Made by a program: the position numbers and the translations under genes | The notes under the pieces: model-generated | Databases searched by the model: none | What the model was told of the DNA's origin: nothing | Seen by the model: the letters and a program-made list of their open reading frames with translations, nothing else | Part shown: piece by piece, positions 1 to 7,824 of the stretch | Numbering within the stretch: position 1 is the stretch's first letter | Layout of the letters: every line of letters begins with the position of its first letter | Assembly (NCBI GenBank): GCA_034521445.1 | Contig: JAXHMM010000006.1 | Span: forward strand, 62,001 to 126,000 | From: Balneolaceae bacterium | GTDB taxonomy: Bacteria > Bacteroidota > Rhodothermia > Balneolales > Balneolaceae | Direction of reading: 5' to 3' | Length of the DNA: 64,000 bases

Positions 1-434
1 CCGGTGGCAATGATAAACTTGTCGGCCTTGATCTGCTCAAGGGTCTTGCCGTCCTCGTCCTCTACCTTAATCTGGCCGGCGGATTCAAAGACGCCCTTGC
101 CTTCAAAAACCTCAATCTTGTTGGCCTTCATCAGAAACTGCACGCCTTTGCTCATCTTGTCGGCTACGTTCCGGGAGCGCTTGACCATGCCCTCGAAATC
201 GGCGGAGTATCCCTCCACCTTCACGCCGTAATCAGAAGCGTTGGCAATGCTTTCGTACACCTCGGCCGAGCGGAGCAGCGCCTTGGTGGGTATACAGCCG
301 ATGTTCAGGCAGACCCCGCCCAGGTGACGTTTCTCGACAATTGCCGTTTTAAATCCCAGTTGCGAAGCGCGGATGGCCGCCACATAGCCGCCAGGTCCCG
401 ATCCGATTACACAGAGGTCAAATTCTTTAGCCAT
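1..434 (-). CDS. lpdA: Dihydrolipoyl dehydrogenase (E3), N-terminal part, runs off the window
   Basis: Reading the minus strand from the ATG at 434 gives MAKEFDLCVIGSGPGGYVAA, an FAD-binding Rossmann start with GSGPGG. It is followed by the redox-active disulfide motif GGVCLNIGCIPTKALLR at about residues 38-54, the hallmark of dihydrolipoamide dehydrogenase. Only about 144 codons are present because the 3' part lies before base 1. The enzyme is the flavoprotein E3 of the pyruvate and 2-oxoglutarate dehydrogenase complexes and of glycine cleavage; it reoxidises lipoyl groups with NAD+. No E1 or E2 gene is visible in the window. Its promoter must lie in the divergent gap before the lipoprotein gene at 601. 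Confidence 0.93.
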   Translation of the reverse strand, partial: MAKEFDLCVIGSGPGGYVAAIRASQLGFKTAIVEKRHLGGVCLNIGCIPTKALLRSAEVYESIANASDYGVKVEGYSADFEGMVKRSRNVADKMSKGVQFLMKANKIEVFEGKGVFESAGQIKVEDEDGKTLEQIKADKFIIAT

Positions 435-600
435 GAGTCCGTTTTTTCCAGTTTATTAGGGAAGTTCTGCGCTGTTAAAAAGGCGCTCTAAGTTAAGCAT
501 AATAGGTGGAAGGTGAAACGGACATCGGGGCGGAACAATTCCTCCCGCCTGCCATTCAAAGGCTTTGAACGCCAATACCAACAAAGCACCACAGCACAAG

Positions 601-1374
601 ATGAACATCATTTTGAAGAAACTCACAGCACCCGTAGTACTGCTCTGCATGAGCCTGGCCCTGGCCTCCTGCCTGGACAGCACCTCTTCCTCCGACGACG
701 ACGGGGAGGCCTTCAACCACCAGCGCAATCCCGGCACCTCGGCCGAGGCTCTGCTGAGAGACAGCACCTATACCTCCCTGGCTGTGGAAGTGGACTACAT
801 GCCGGGACACGAACCGACCTCGGAAGCCCTAGACAGCCTGAAATCTTTCCTTGAGCAGCGTCTCAACAAGAGCAATATCACCGTCCGCACGCCCACAGAA
901 ATCCCTACCGGCGGGCAGCAGGCCTACTCCGCCTCCGACGTGCGCGACCTGGAGGCCGAGCACCGCAACAACACGACCAGCGCGAGCAGCAGCACGCTTG
1001 AGGCCTATATCATTATCGTGGACGGCGAGTACACCGAATCCAACGTCCTGGGCATCGCCTACTACAACACTTCCACGGCCTTCTTCGGACCCACCATTCA
1101 GTCGGCCAGCTCGGGCGTGGGAGCACCCTCACAGCAGAAAATCGAGGGTACGGTTTTCCGACACGAGTTCGGGCACATCATGGGACTGGTGGGCGTGGGC
1201 ACGCCCGTGCAGGCCTCCCACCAGACGGGCGACGGTCAGCACTGCAACCGGGACGGCTGCCTGATGGAGCCCTCCGTGGAGACCACCGATTACTTTGCGA
1301 ACCTGTTCGACGGAGACATTCCCAACCTGGGTTCCTACTGCATCAATGACCTGCAGGCCAACGGCGGGAAGTAG
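601..1374 (+). CDS. Lipoprotein zinc metalloprotease, archaemetzincin-like motif
   Basis: The ATG at 601 is preferred over a TTG at 565 because it starts directly on a lipoprotein signal peptide, with hydrophobic residues 8-22 and lipobox LASC (Cys24). An acidic, Ser-rich linker follows. The catalytic region has HEFGH at residues 188-192, then G195, then a Cys215-x4-Cys220-x-Met222 element. HExxHxxG followed by Cx4CxM is the archaemetzincin (M54-like) arrangement. The usual third ligand position of the HExxHxxGxxH core is Gly198 here; His207 or His214 could take its place after a short insertion. At 257 residues it should be an outer-membrane-anchored peptidase. The family is inferred from the motif and the substrate is unknown. 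Confidence 0.7.
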   Translation: MNIILKKLTAPVVLLCMSLALASCLDSTSSSDDDGEAFNHQRNPGTSAEALLRDSTYTSLAVEVDYMPGHEPTSEALDSLKSFLEQRLNKSNITVRTPTEIPTGGQQAYSASDVRDLEAEHRNNTTSASSSTLEAYIIIVDGEYTESNVLGIAYYNTSTAFFGPTIQSASSGVGAPSQQKIEGTVFRHEFGHIMGLVGVGTPVQASHQTGDGQHCNRDGCLMEPSVETTDYFANLFDGDIPNLGSYCINDLQANGGK

Positions 1375-1391
1375 GGCCTGAGTGTTGGGAC

Positions 1392-3005
1392 CTACTGCTT
1401 GAACTTGAAGAGGTTCTCCGCACCCACCTTCTCCTCAGCCTGGTTGAGCGCGTAGGCGCTGTCGAATAGCACGATGGGGTTCTCCTCCATGTCTTTGGTA
1501 ACGTGGGTGGAGTAGCTGCTCTCCAGCTTGTCGATGAGCTTCTCGTCTTCTGGCAGCCAGCGGGCGGCGTGGTAGGAGACGCTGGACATGTTCAGCTCGC
1601 AGTTGTACTCGGTAGCCATGCGGTGCTTGACCACGTCGAACTGCAGGGCCCCGACCGTGCCCAGGAGCAGTTCGTTGCCCACCCCGTGGGGCACCTCGAA
1701 GACGTGCACCACGCCCTCCTCGGCCAGCTGCTTCAGTCCCTCGCGCAGCTGCTTCCGCTGGAAGGGGTCCTTGGTCGAACATTTCATAAAATGCTCGGGG
1801 GTAAAGAGAGGAATGACGTTGAAGCGCACCGGCTTGTCCTTGTAGATAGTGGTGCCGATGCGGAAGGAGCCGGGATTAAAGAGGGAAACCACGTCGCCGG
1901 GCCAGGCTTCCTCCAGAATGTGGCGCTCATCGCCCATCAGGGTGTGCGGGGTGGACATTTTCACCTGCTTGCCGTTGTCGGCCTGGGTGACCTCCAGTCC
2001 CCGCTCGAATTTCCCCGAGGTGATCCGCACGAAGGCCGCGCAATCGCGGTGGTCAGGATTCATGTTGGCCTGCATCTTGAAGACGAATCCCGAGAAATCG
2101 TCCGTCAGCACCCGCTCCACACCCTCCTCGTCGGCATAGGGCTGCGGCGTATTGGCCATGTCGGCAAAATATTTCAAGAATACATCCAGCCCGAAATTGT
2201 TCAGGGCCGAACCGAAGAAGACAGGGGTGCATTTACCCTGCAGATAGGACTCACGGTCCATCATCTCGTACATGTCCTCGGTCAGCAGCACCTCCTCGTG
2301 GAATTTTTCCTTTTCGAAATCGGAGAGAGTGGCCTGCTCCAGGCCCTCCTCCAGTCCCACAAGCGCCGTTTCGGCCTTCTTGGCCCCGTGTTTCTCCTTG
2401 CGGTGCAGGTAGAGCTGGTTGCCGATCAGATCGTAAATGCCCTGGAAATCCTTTCCGTAGCCCAGCGGCCAGGAAGCGGGCACCGGCTCGATACCCAGCT
2501 GACCCTCGATATTGCTTATCACATCCAATGGCTCCAGACCGGGGCGGTCGCACTTGTTGACGAAGGTGATGATGGGAATCTCCCGCATCTTACAGACCTC
2601 AAAGAGCTTCTCGGTCTGTTCCTCCACGCCCTTGGCCACGTCAATGACCATCAGGGCGGTGTCGGCCGCCACCAGGGTGCGCAGGGTGTCCTCCGAAAAG
2701 TCCTTGTGCCCAGGGGTGTCCAGCAGGTTGTACTTGATCCCGTTGTTTTCGAAACGGAGCACGGAGGAGGTCACCGAAATGCCGCGTTCCTTCTCGATGG
2801 CCATCCAGTCGGAGGCGGCGAAGCGGGAAGCCTTCCGCTGGCGGATGGATCCCGCCTCGTGGATGGCGCCCCCGTAGAGCAGCAGCTTTTCGGTGAGGGT
2901 GGTCTTTCCGGCGTCGGGGTGCGAAATAATCGCAAAGGTGCGGCGACGGCGCGCCTCCTCCTCTATGCGTTTCTGCTTTTCGGTAAGGGTTTCGGTCGTG
3001 GACAT
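1392..3005 (-). CDS. prfC: Peptide chain release factor 3
   Basis: This 537-residue translational GTPase recycles RF1 and RF2 from the ribosome after peptide release. G1 (SHPDAGKTTLTEKLL), the effector loop around RFAASDWMAIEKERGISV, G3 (DTPGHKDFSEDT) and G4 (NKCDRPG) are all legible. The SDWMAIEKERGISVTSS stretch separates RF3 from EF-G and LepA. The open frame extends upstream to 3026, but the ATG at 3005 (MSTTETLTEKQKR) matches the usual length and start of the family. No clear Shine-Dalgarno is seen. The gene is convergent with the lipoprotein gene, with 17 bp between the stops. Confidence 0.96.
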   Translation of the reverse strand: MSTTETLTEKQKRIEEEARRRRTFAIISHPDAGKTTLTEKLLLYGGAIHEAGSIRQRKASRFAASDWMAIEKERGISVTSSVLRFENNGIKYNLLDTPGHKDFSEDTLRTLVAADTALMVIDVAKGVEEQTEKLFEVCKMREIPIITFVNKCDRPGLEPLDVISNIEGQLGIEPVPASWPLGYGKDFQGIYDLIGNQLYLHRKEKHGAKKAETALVGLEEGLEQATLSDFEKEKFHEEVLLTEDMYEMMDRESYLQGKCTPVFFGSALNNFGLDVFLKYFADMANTPQPYADEEGVERVLTDDFSGFVFKMQANMNPDHRDCAAFVRITSGKFERGLEVTQADNGKQVKMSTPHTLMGDERHILEEAWPGDVVSLFNPGSFRIGTTIYKDKPVRFNVIPLFTPEHFMKCSTKDPFQRKQLREGLKQLAEEGVVHVFEVPHGVGNELLLGTVGALQFDVVKHRMATEYNCELNMSSVSYHAARWLPEDEKLIDKLESSYSTHVTKDMEENPIVLFDSAYALNQAEEKVGAENLFKFKQ

Positions 3006-3142
3006 GCAGTGTTTTCGGGCTTTCACCGGAACAAGAGGACCGGCTTTTTTAACGAAGGCTGAAAATAGGAATATCTCAGCGATTTATCACGGGCCGCGCA
3101 GGGGGTGTTGGCCCAAGCGGCGGCATACGCCGAATACCGCTC

Positions 3143-4009
3143 CTAGAAGAGATCCAGCTGCTCGTCCTGCCGCTCCACGGGCCAGGGGGGCATGGGCTCC
3201 ATCTCGATCAGCTCGCCAAGCATGCGGTGGAAGGCGCGGGCGATGGAGGGCTGGCTCACGCGGTCGGGGGAGTGGGTGAAAATGTAGGGGTGTAGCCCCT
3301 CGCGGATCCAGTCGGCCGCCACGATGGCCCACTCCTTCAGGTAGGTTTCGTTGTTCAGGGCATCGTTGGCCCCTACGAAGCGTACGAAAGGCCTGGAGCC
3401 GGTGGTCTCAAAACGCACCGGCAGCTTCGGTTTCTTTTTTTTCGCCTCCGCAACGGTGGGATCGACCGCCGGCATGGCGTGCAGCTTGCGTGTGTCGAAA
3501 GTTACCCGGTCCACGTTGTAGCTTTTGAGAAGGCGGTTCAGCCGGTTCTCCACACGGCCGTGGTCGAAAAAGCCGGGGTGGCGCACCTCCACGGCATAGG
3601 CGTAGGTGCGCGGCAGCATGCCCAGCAGACGCTCCAGCTTCGGGAACTGCTCCGGGGAGAAATGGGTCGGAAGCTGAATATGAAAAGGTCCCAGCCGCTC
3701 GGCGATGGGATCGAAAACCTCCAGGAAGCGCAGCACCTCTTCCTCTGAGCCGGCCAGTTCTCCCACGTGGGTAAGGGAGCGGTGAAACTTGAAACAGAAC
3801 TTGAAGCCGTCGGGTGTGCAACGCCCCCAATTGCGTACGGTTTCCTGGTCGGGCACCCCGTAGAAGGTGGTATTGCCCTCCACGGCGTTAAAGACACTGG
3901 CGTACTGAGTCAGGAACTGCTCCGGGCGGGCGTCGTCGGTAAAGAACCGTCCCGTCCATTCTTTCAGGCTCCAGCCTGTGCATCCGATATGATATCTGGT
4001 TATGGCCAT
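3143..4009 (-). CDS. DUF72 (YecE-like) TIM-barrel protein
   Basis: The 288-residue product begins with YHIGCTGWSLKEWTGRFF and continues with VEGNTTFYGVP and FKFCFKFHRSLTH. These are characteristic stretches of the DUF72/YecE family, which adopts a TIM-barrel fold. The family has no firmly established reaction, so I give none. It has no signal peptide and should be cytoplasmic. It lies 30 bp downstream of the fatty-acid hydroxylase gene on the same strand, so the two could be co-transcribed. Confidence 0.88.
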   Translation of the reverse strand: MAITRYHIGCTGWSLKEWTGRFFTDDARPEQFLTQYASVFNAVEGNTTFYGVPDQETVRNWGRCTPDGFKFCFKFHRSLTHVGELAGSEEEVLRFLEVFDPIAERLGPFHIQLPTHFSPEQFPKLERLLGMLPRTYAYAVEVRHPGFFDHGRVENRLNRLLKSYNVDRVTFDTRKLHAMPAVDPTVAEAKKKKPKLPVRFETTGSRPFVRFVGANDALNNETYLKEWAIVAADWIREGLHPYIFTHSPDRVSQPSIARAFHRMLGELIEMEPMPPWPVERQDEQLDLF

Positions 4010-4039
4010 CTGCGTAGGATACCCCCTCGGTGTGAACGC

Positions 4040-4660
4040 CTATTCGGACGGCATGGTGCCGAAGACGCGGTCCCAGAAGGTGGTGGAGACCCCGTAGGCC
4101 TTATCCGGGTGTTTGTAGTGGTGGATGGCGTGGTGGCGGTACTGCGTCTTCAGCACCGAGGGCACCTTGCTGCGGTGTACGCAGATGTGGATGTAGGCGT
4201 AGATCATATAACCCGTCATGAAGCCCGGCATGAAGAGATAGACCCAGTCGCCCATGGCCAGTCGGAAGCCTCCGTAGAGCAGTGCGATGACGATCAGTCC
4301 CGGCACCGGGGGCATCATCAGACGCTCGCGGTCGCGGGGATATTCGTGATGTATGCCATGCAGGGTGTGGGCGATGCGGTGGGCGAGCTCCGATCCGGGA
4401 AAATACTCATCCAGGTGGTTCACATAGCGGTGAAAGACGTACTCAAAGAAGGTCCAGAAGAAAAAGGCGAAAAGGACAACTCCCAGCGCTGTTCCCATCG
4501 ATTCGGCCACGCCTCGCTGCCAGGCCACCCAGACCATGCCCAGGGAAATGGCTGTATAGAGACTGGCCGATACGGGGGCGGGTGCTTTGGTGAGCATCTC
4601 CAGGAATTCGTTCCGGAACATCCGGCCCTGGCCTTCGTTCTTGATCTCCATCTCTTTCAT
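4040..4660 (-). CDS. Fatty acid hydroxylase / sterol desaturase family membrane protein
   Basis: A 206-residue membrane protein with the di-iron histidine clusters of the fatty acid hydroxylase superfamily: HRYVNH, HTLHGIHHEYP, HICVHRS and HHAIHHYKHP. Four hydrophobic helices lie around and between these boxes. The spacing resembles Scs7/FAH12-type 2-hydroxylases that hydroxylate acyl chains of sphingolipids or other membrane lipids; Bacteroidota-like bacteria often make such lipids. The start MKEMEIKNEGQGRMFRNEF is the longest reasonable one; an internal Met at residue 14 is an alternative. Substrate specificity is inferred only at family level. Confidence 0.86.
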   Translation of the reverse strand: MKEMEIKNEGQGRMFRNEFLEMLTKAPAPVSASLYTAISLGMVWVAWQRGVAESMGTALGVVLFAFFFWTFFEYVFHRYVNHLDEYFPGSELAHRIAHTLHGIHHEYPRDRERLMMPPVPGLIVIALLYGGFRLAMGDWVYLFMPGFMTGYMIYAYIHICVHRSKVPSVLKTQYRHHAIHHYKHPDKAYGVSTTFWDRVFGTMPSE

Positions 4661-4813
4661 AGGTGCCTCTCATTTCCCGTTCCGCTTGAGAAACCATTTT
4701 TGCCTCTCTCGGTATCCCACCTCCATATTAGTTTAATTTTCCTCAACTTGAAAATATTTGGTATTTCCACGGCCACTTGCATCCTGTGGTGAAACATCCG
4801 CATTTGATATACG

Positions 4814-4840
4814 TATTTGTTCTATAATTTAAAACAAATA
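4814..4840. promoter_or_regulatory. Candidate PadR operator, 8-bp inverted repeat
   Basis: TATTTGTT (4814-4821) and AACAAATA (4833-4840) are perfect inverse complements separated by 11 AT-rich bases. The dyad ends 7 bp before the ATG of the padR-like gene at 4848, and an ATACGTAT palindrome sits just upstream. PadR proteins commonly repress their own operon by binding such dyads over the promoter, so autoregulation is the likely reading. Binding itself is inferred. Confidence 0.55.
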
Positions 4841-4847
4841 GTTGCCC

Positions 4848-5186
4848 ATGGACATTCTGACGCGCATGGAGGAGTTGCTCCTGCTTGTGGTATGGAAACT
4901 GGAAGATGAGGCGTACGGCCTGGCTATCCGCAATCGGCTAAATGTACTGACCGGCAGTGACCATTCGGTAGGGGCGGTTTACACCCCACTGAAACGAATG
5001 GCGCGCCGCGGATTTCTCGAAACGTGGGAGGGCGATCCCACCGAGGAGCGCGGGGGTCGCTCCAAACGATTCTACAAGCTGACCCCCAAAGGTGTACACG
5101 CCCTCCGGCAGGTTCGCAGCCTGACCGAATCGGCCTGGAGTGATTTACCCGCCCAGGTCTTTGGACTCACCCTCAGAACCTCCTGA
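4848..5186 (+). CDS. PadR-family transcriptional regulator
   Basis: The 112-residue protein has the PadR winged-helix pattern: helix RMEELLLLVVWKLEDEAYGLAIRNRL, recognition segment SVGAVYTPLKRMARRGFLETW, and the wing GGRSKRFYKLTPKG at about residues 70-83. I use the ATG at 4848 (MDILTRMEE) rather than the upstream TTG at 4842. The next gene, a large permease, starts 7 bp after the stop, so the two form an operon. PadR plus prefix-domain permease is a recurrent pair in Acidobacteria and related phyla. The regulator probably senses a small lipophilic molecule and represses the permease; the ligand is unknown. Confidence 0.9.
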   Translation: MDILTRMEELLLLVVWKLEDEAYGLAIRNRLNVLTGSDHSVGAVYTPLKRMARRGFLETWEGDPTEERGGRSKRFYKLTPKGVHALRQVRSLTESAWSDLPAQVFGLTLRTS

Positions 5187-5193
5187 CTTTGTC

Positions 5194-7806
5194 ATGAATC
5201 AATCCCCCTGGCCCCTGCGGCTTCTCGACCGGCTTCTGCCGGACGACCTGCGCCACCTGGCCGGCGATCTGGAGGAGGAGTACCGCCGGAATCTCAGGGA
5301 GGGCGACGGCCGCCGCGCCCTGCTCCGGCTCTGCATGCAGGTCGCCCGTTCGCTGCCCTTTTTCCTGGGACAAACCCTCAAATGGAACGTTGTTATGATC
5401 CTGCACTACCTGAAAACCGGCTTTCGCGTATCCCGCAAGCATCTCAGCTTCTCGCTGATCAACGTGGTCGGGCTGGCCGCCAGCATGGCCGTCTGCCTGC
5501 TGATCCTGTTGTTTATCGTCGACCAGAAGAGCTACGACCGGTTCCATCCGCAGTCGGACCGCATCTACCGGGTGGTCACCGACTACAAGTCGTCAAGCAA
5601 TACCGGGTCCAGTCTCTACGCCACGACCCCCTCCAGTCTGGCCCGCATCCTCCGGGAAAACTACACCGGTGTTGAGCAGGCCGTGCATATCCGTGAAAGC
5701 TTCCACGAGGAGCTCCGGTATGGAGGGGAGACCCTCTCCCTGGGCGGCATCTACACCCATCCCGAATTCCTGGAACTCTTCGGCTTCGAGCTGCTGCACG
5801 GCAATCCGGAGACGGCCCTCAGCGAGCCCGGCTCCATCCTGCTCAGCGCCGAAAATGCCCGCCGGCTCTTCGGAGAAGATACCGATCCCGTAGGCCAGAC
5901 CCTCTCGGCCATCGAGGGACGTACCTACACGGTGACCGGCGTTATCGACACCGACGTGCGTACCCATATGGACTTCGACGCCGTGGTTCCTTTCTCCACC
6001 GTGGAAGACGACACCGGCTGGGAATCGGGCAGCGGGGAGTGGACAAGCACCATCTACAACTCCTTCACCTACCTGCGGCTGGCGCCCGGCGCCCATGACC
6101 GACTGCAGGCGCAGCTTCCCGGCCTGGTAGAACGCAACTACGTGGACTCCGAGGGCGAGTCGGTCATCCGCGAGATGCGACTGCAGCCCATCACCGGCAT
6201 CGCCCTGGGACCCAACCTTTCCAACGAACTGGGAATAGTGATGCCCGGCCTCATCGCATGGTTCCTGGCGGGCTTCGCCGCGGTAATCATTCTCATCGCC
6301 TGTTTCAACTACGTCAGCCTGACCGTGGCAAGGGGACTGACCCGAAGCCGCGAGGTGGGTGTGCGCAAGGTGATGGGGGCCCTGCCCTCCAGCATTCTCA
6401 AGCAGTTCCTGGTTGAATCGGTGCTCATCTCCGTGCTGGCACTGCTCTTTGCCCTGGGGCTGCTCAACTGGCTGCTCCCGCAGTTCAACAGCCTCTACTT
6501 CATGGGCATGACGGAAAGCCAGATCGGCCGGGACCTGCTTGCCGACTACGGGACCTACGTTCTGTTCCTGTTCTTCAGCATCTTCATCGGCATCCTGGCC
6601 GGCCTCTACCCGGCCTGGCACTTTACGCGATACCAGCCGGCGCGCGTGCTGAAGGGCACCGGCACGGGCGGCGGTGGACGTCCCCGGCAGACGCTCAAGA
6701 AGGTGATCACCGTGACCCAGTTCACCTTTTCGATCATATTCATCATTACCTCCATCGTGCTGTACCAACAGTTTCGGTACATTTCCACGACCGACTACGG
6801 GTTCGACGAGGAGCGCGTGCTCAACGTGGACCTGCAGGACGTGCCCTACGATCGCATGAGGGCATCGCTCCTCGCCCAACCGGAGGTAATTTCGGTCGGC
6901 GCCACCTCGGTGGTCCCGGCCCTGGGCTCCATCCGCGGCGCGTGGATGGTGAGCGATTCGACGGGCCAACGGATGCGCGGCCACCACTTTTCGGTGGACT
7001 CCAGTTTCATTACCACCATGGGAATCCAACTGCTGGCCGGTCGCAATTTCAACCACAACCTGGCCTCGGACTCGCTTCACGCCGCCATTTTAGGCCGCTC
7101 GGCGGTCCGGGCTCTGGGACTCCAAAGCCCCGCACAAGCCCTGGGCGCCTCCGTGACGATCAACGATACCGAGTGCACCGTCATCGGGGTGATCGAGGAT
7201 TTCGTCTCGGCCGATCCCACCCGCATCGGTGATCCGATCGTGCTGCGATGGCGACCCAGCTACTTCGGCAACGCCGTGGTGAAGGTGCGCGAGGGGGGTA
7301 TGGAGGCGCTGAACGGCAAGCTGGAAGGCCTCTGGGCAGAGGCGGGCAGCAGCTACGCCCCACGCTACGAACCCTTCGCCGAGCAGCTCGCGCAAAGCTC
7401 GAATGTGCTCATCTTCCGGGATTTCATAAAAATCTTCGGCCTGACGGCCCTGTTCTCCGTGCTGATCTCCTGCCTGGGACTGCTGGGTATGGCCATGTAC
7501 GCAGCCGAAAATCGAGTGAAGGAGATCGGTATCCGCAAGGTGCTGGGCGCCACACGACGCCAGCTCGTGCTACTGCTCTCCCGGGAGTACCTGGTGCTGA
7601 TCGGCATCGCGGTGCTGATCGGTACGCCGCTGGCCTGGGCAGCCAATTCGCTGATCCTCTCGCTGATGTCCAACAGCATCAGCCTGGAACCCGTCGTCTT
7701 CCTGGCCGGCATCCTGGCCACCACGGCCACAGCCCTGCTCACCGTGACCTCCCAGACGCTGCGCGCCACACGGGTCAAGGTGGTGGACAACCTGCGGAGC
7801 GAATAG
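5194..7806 (+). CDS. PadR-linked FtsX/MacB-type permease with N-terminal prefix domain
   Basis: This 870-residue protein differs from the other permeases here by an extra N-terminal prefix of about 65 residues. The prefix includes LLPDDLRHLAGDLEEEYRRN; GDLxEEY is typical of prefix domains in PadR-associated permeases. After it come TM1 (near SLINVVGLAASMAVCLLILLF), a periplasmic MacB-like domain, a three-helix FtsX block with SREVGVRKVMGALPSSILKQF, a second periplasmic domain and a last FtsX block with VKEIGIRKVLGATRRQLVLLLSREYL. The start at 5194 follows the PadR stop by 7 bp. No ATPase lies nearby, so it would need an ATPase from elsewhere or act in a mechanosensory role. The C-terminus VKVVDNLRSE resembles the paralogues. 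Confidence 0.9.
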   Translation: MNQSPWPLRLLDRLLPDDLRHLAGDLEEEYRRNLREGDGRRALLRLCMQVARSLPFFLGQTLKWNVVMILHYLKTGFRVSRKHLSFSLINVVGLAASMAVCLLILLFIVDQKSYDRFHPQSDRIYRVVTDYKSSSNTGSSLYATTPSSLARILRENYTGVEQAVHIRESFHEELRYGGETLSLGGIYTHPEFLELFGFELLHGNPETALSEPGSILLSAENARRLFGEDTDPVGQTLSAIEGRTYTVTGVIDTDVRTHMDFDAVVPFSTVEDDTGWESGSGEWTSTIYNSFTYLRLAPGAHDRLQAQLPGLVERNYVDSEGESVIREMRLQPITGIALGPNLSNELGIVMPGLIAWFLAGFAAVIILIACFNYVSLTVARGLTRSREVGVRKVMGALPSSILKQFLVESVLISVLALLFALGLLNWLLPQFNSLYFMGMTESQIGRDLLADYGTYVLFLFFSIFIGILAGLYPAWHFTRYQPARVLKGTGTGGGGRPRQTLKKVITVTQFTFSIIFIITSIVLYQQFRYISTTDYGFDEERVLNVDLQDVPYDRMRASLLAQPEVISVGATSVVPALGSIRGAWMVSDSTGQRMRGHHFSVDSSFITTMGIQLLAGRNFNHNLASDSLHAAILGRSAVRALGLQSPAQALGASVTINDTECTVIGVIEDFVSADPTRIGDPIVLRWRPSYFGNAVVKVREGGMEALNGKLEGLWAEAGSSYAPRYEPFAEQLAQSSNVLIFRDFIKIFGLTALFSVLISCLGLLGMAMYAAENRVKEIGIRKVLGATRRQLVLLLSREYLVLIGIAVLIGTPLAWAANSLILSLMSNSISLEPVVFLAGILATTATALLTVTSQTLRATRVKVVDNLRSE

Positions 7807-7824
7807 CCCCGGGTACCGCGCCGG

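Noticed and set aside
513-854. A plus-strand frame overlapping the lipoprotein start
   Set aside because: It is out of frame with the lipoprotein, which has a clear signal peptide and zinc motif.
5593-7080. A 495-codon antisense frame inside the PadR-linked permease
   Set aside because: It mirrors the permease in the opposite strand and is rich in His, Gly and Gln, as typical shadow frames are.
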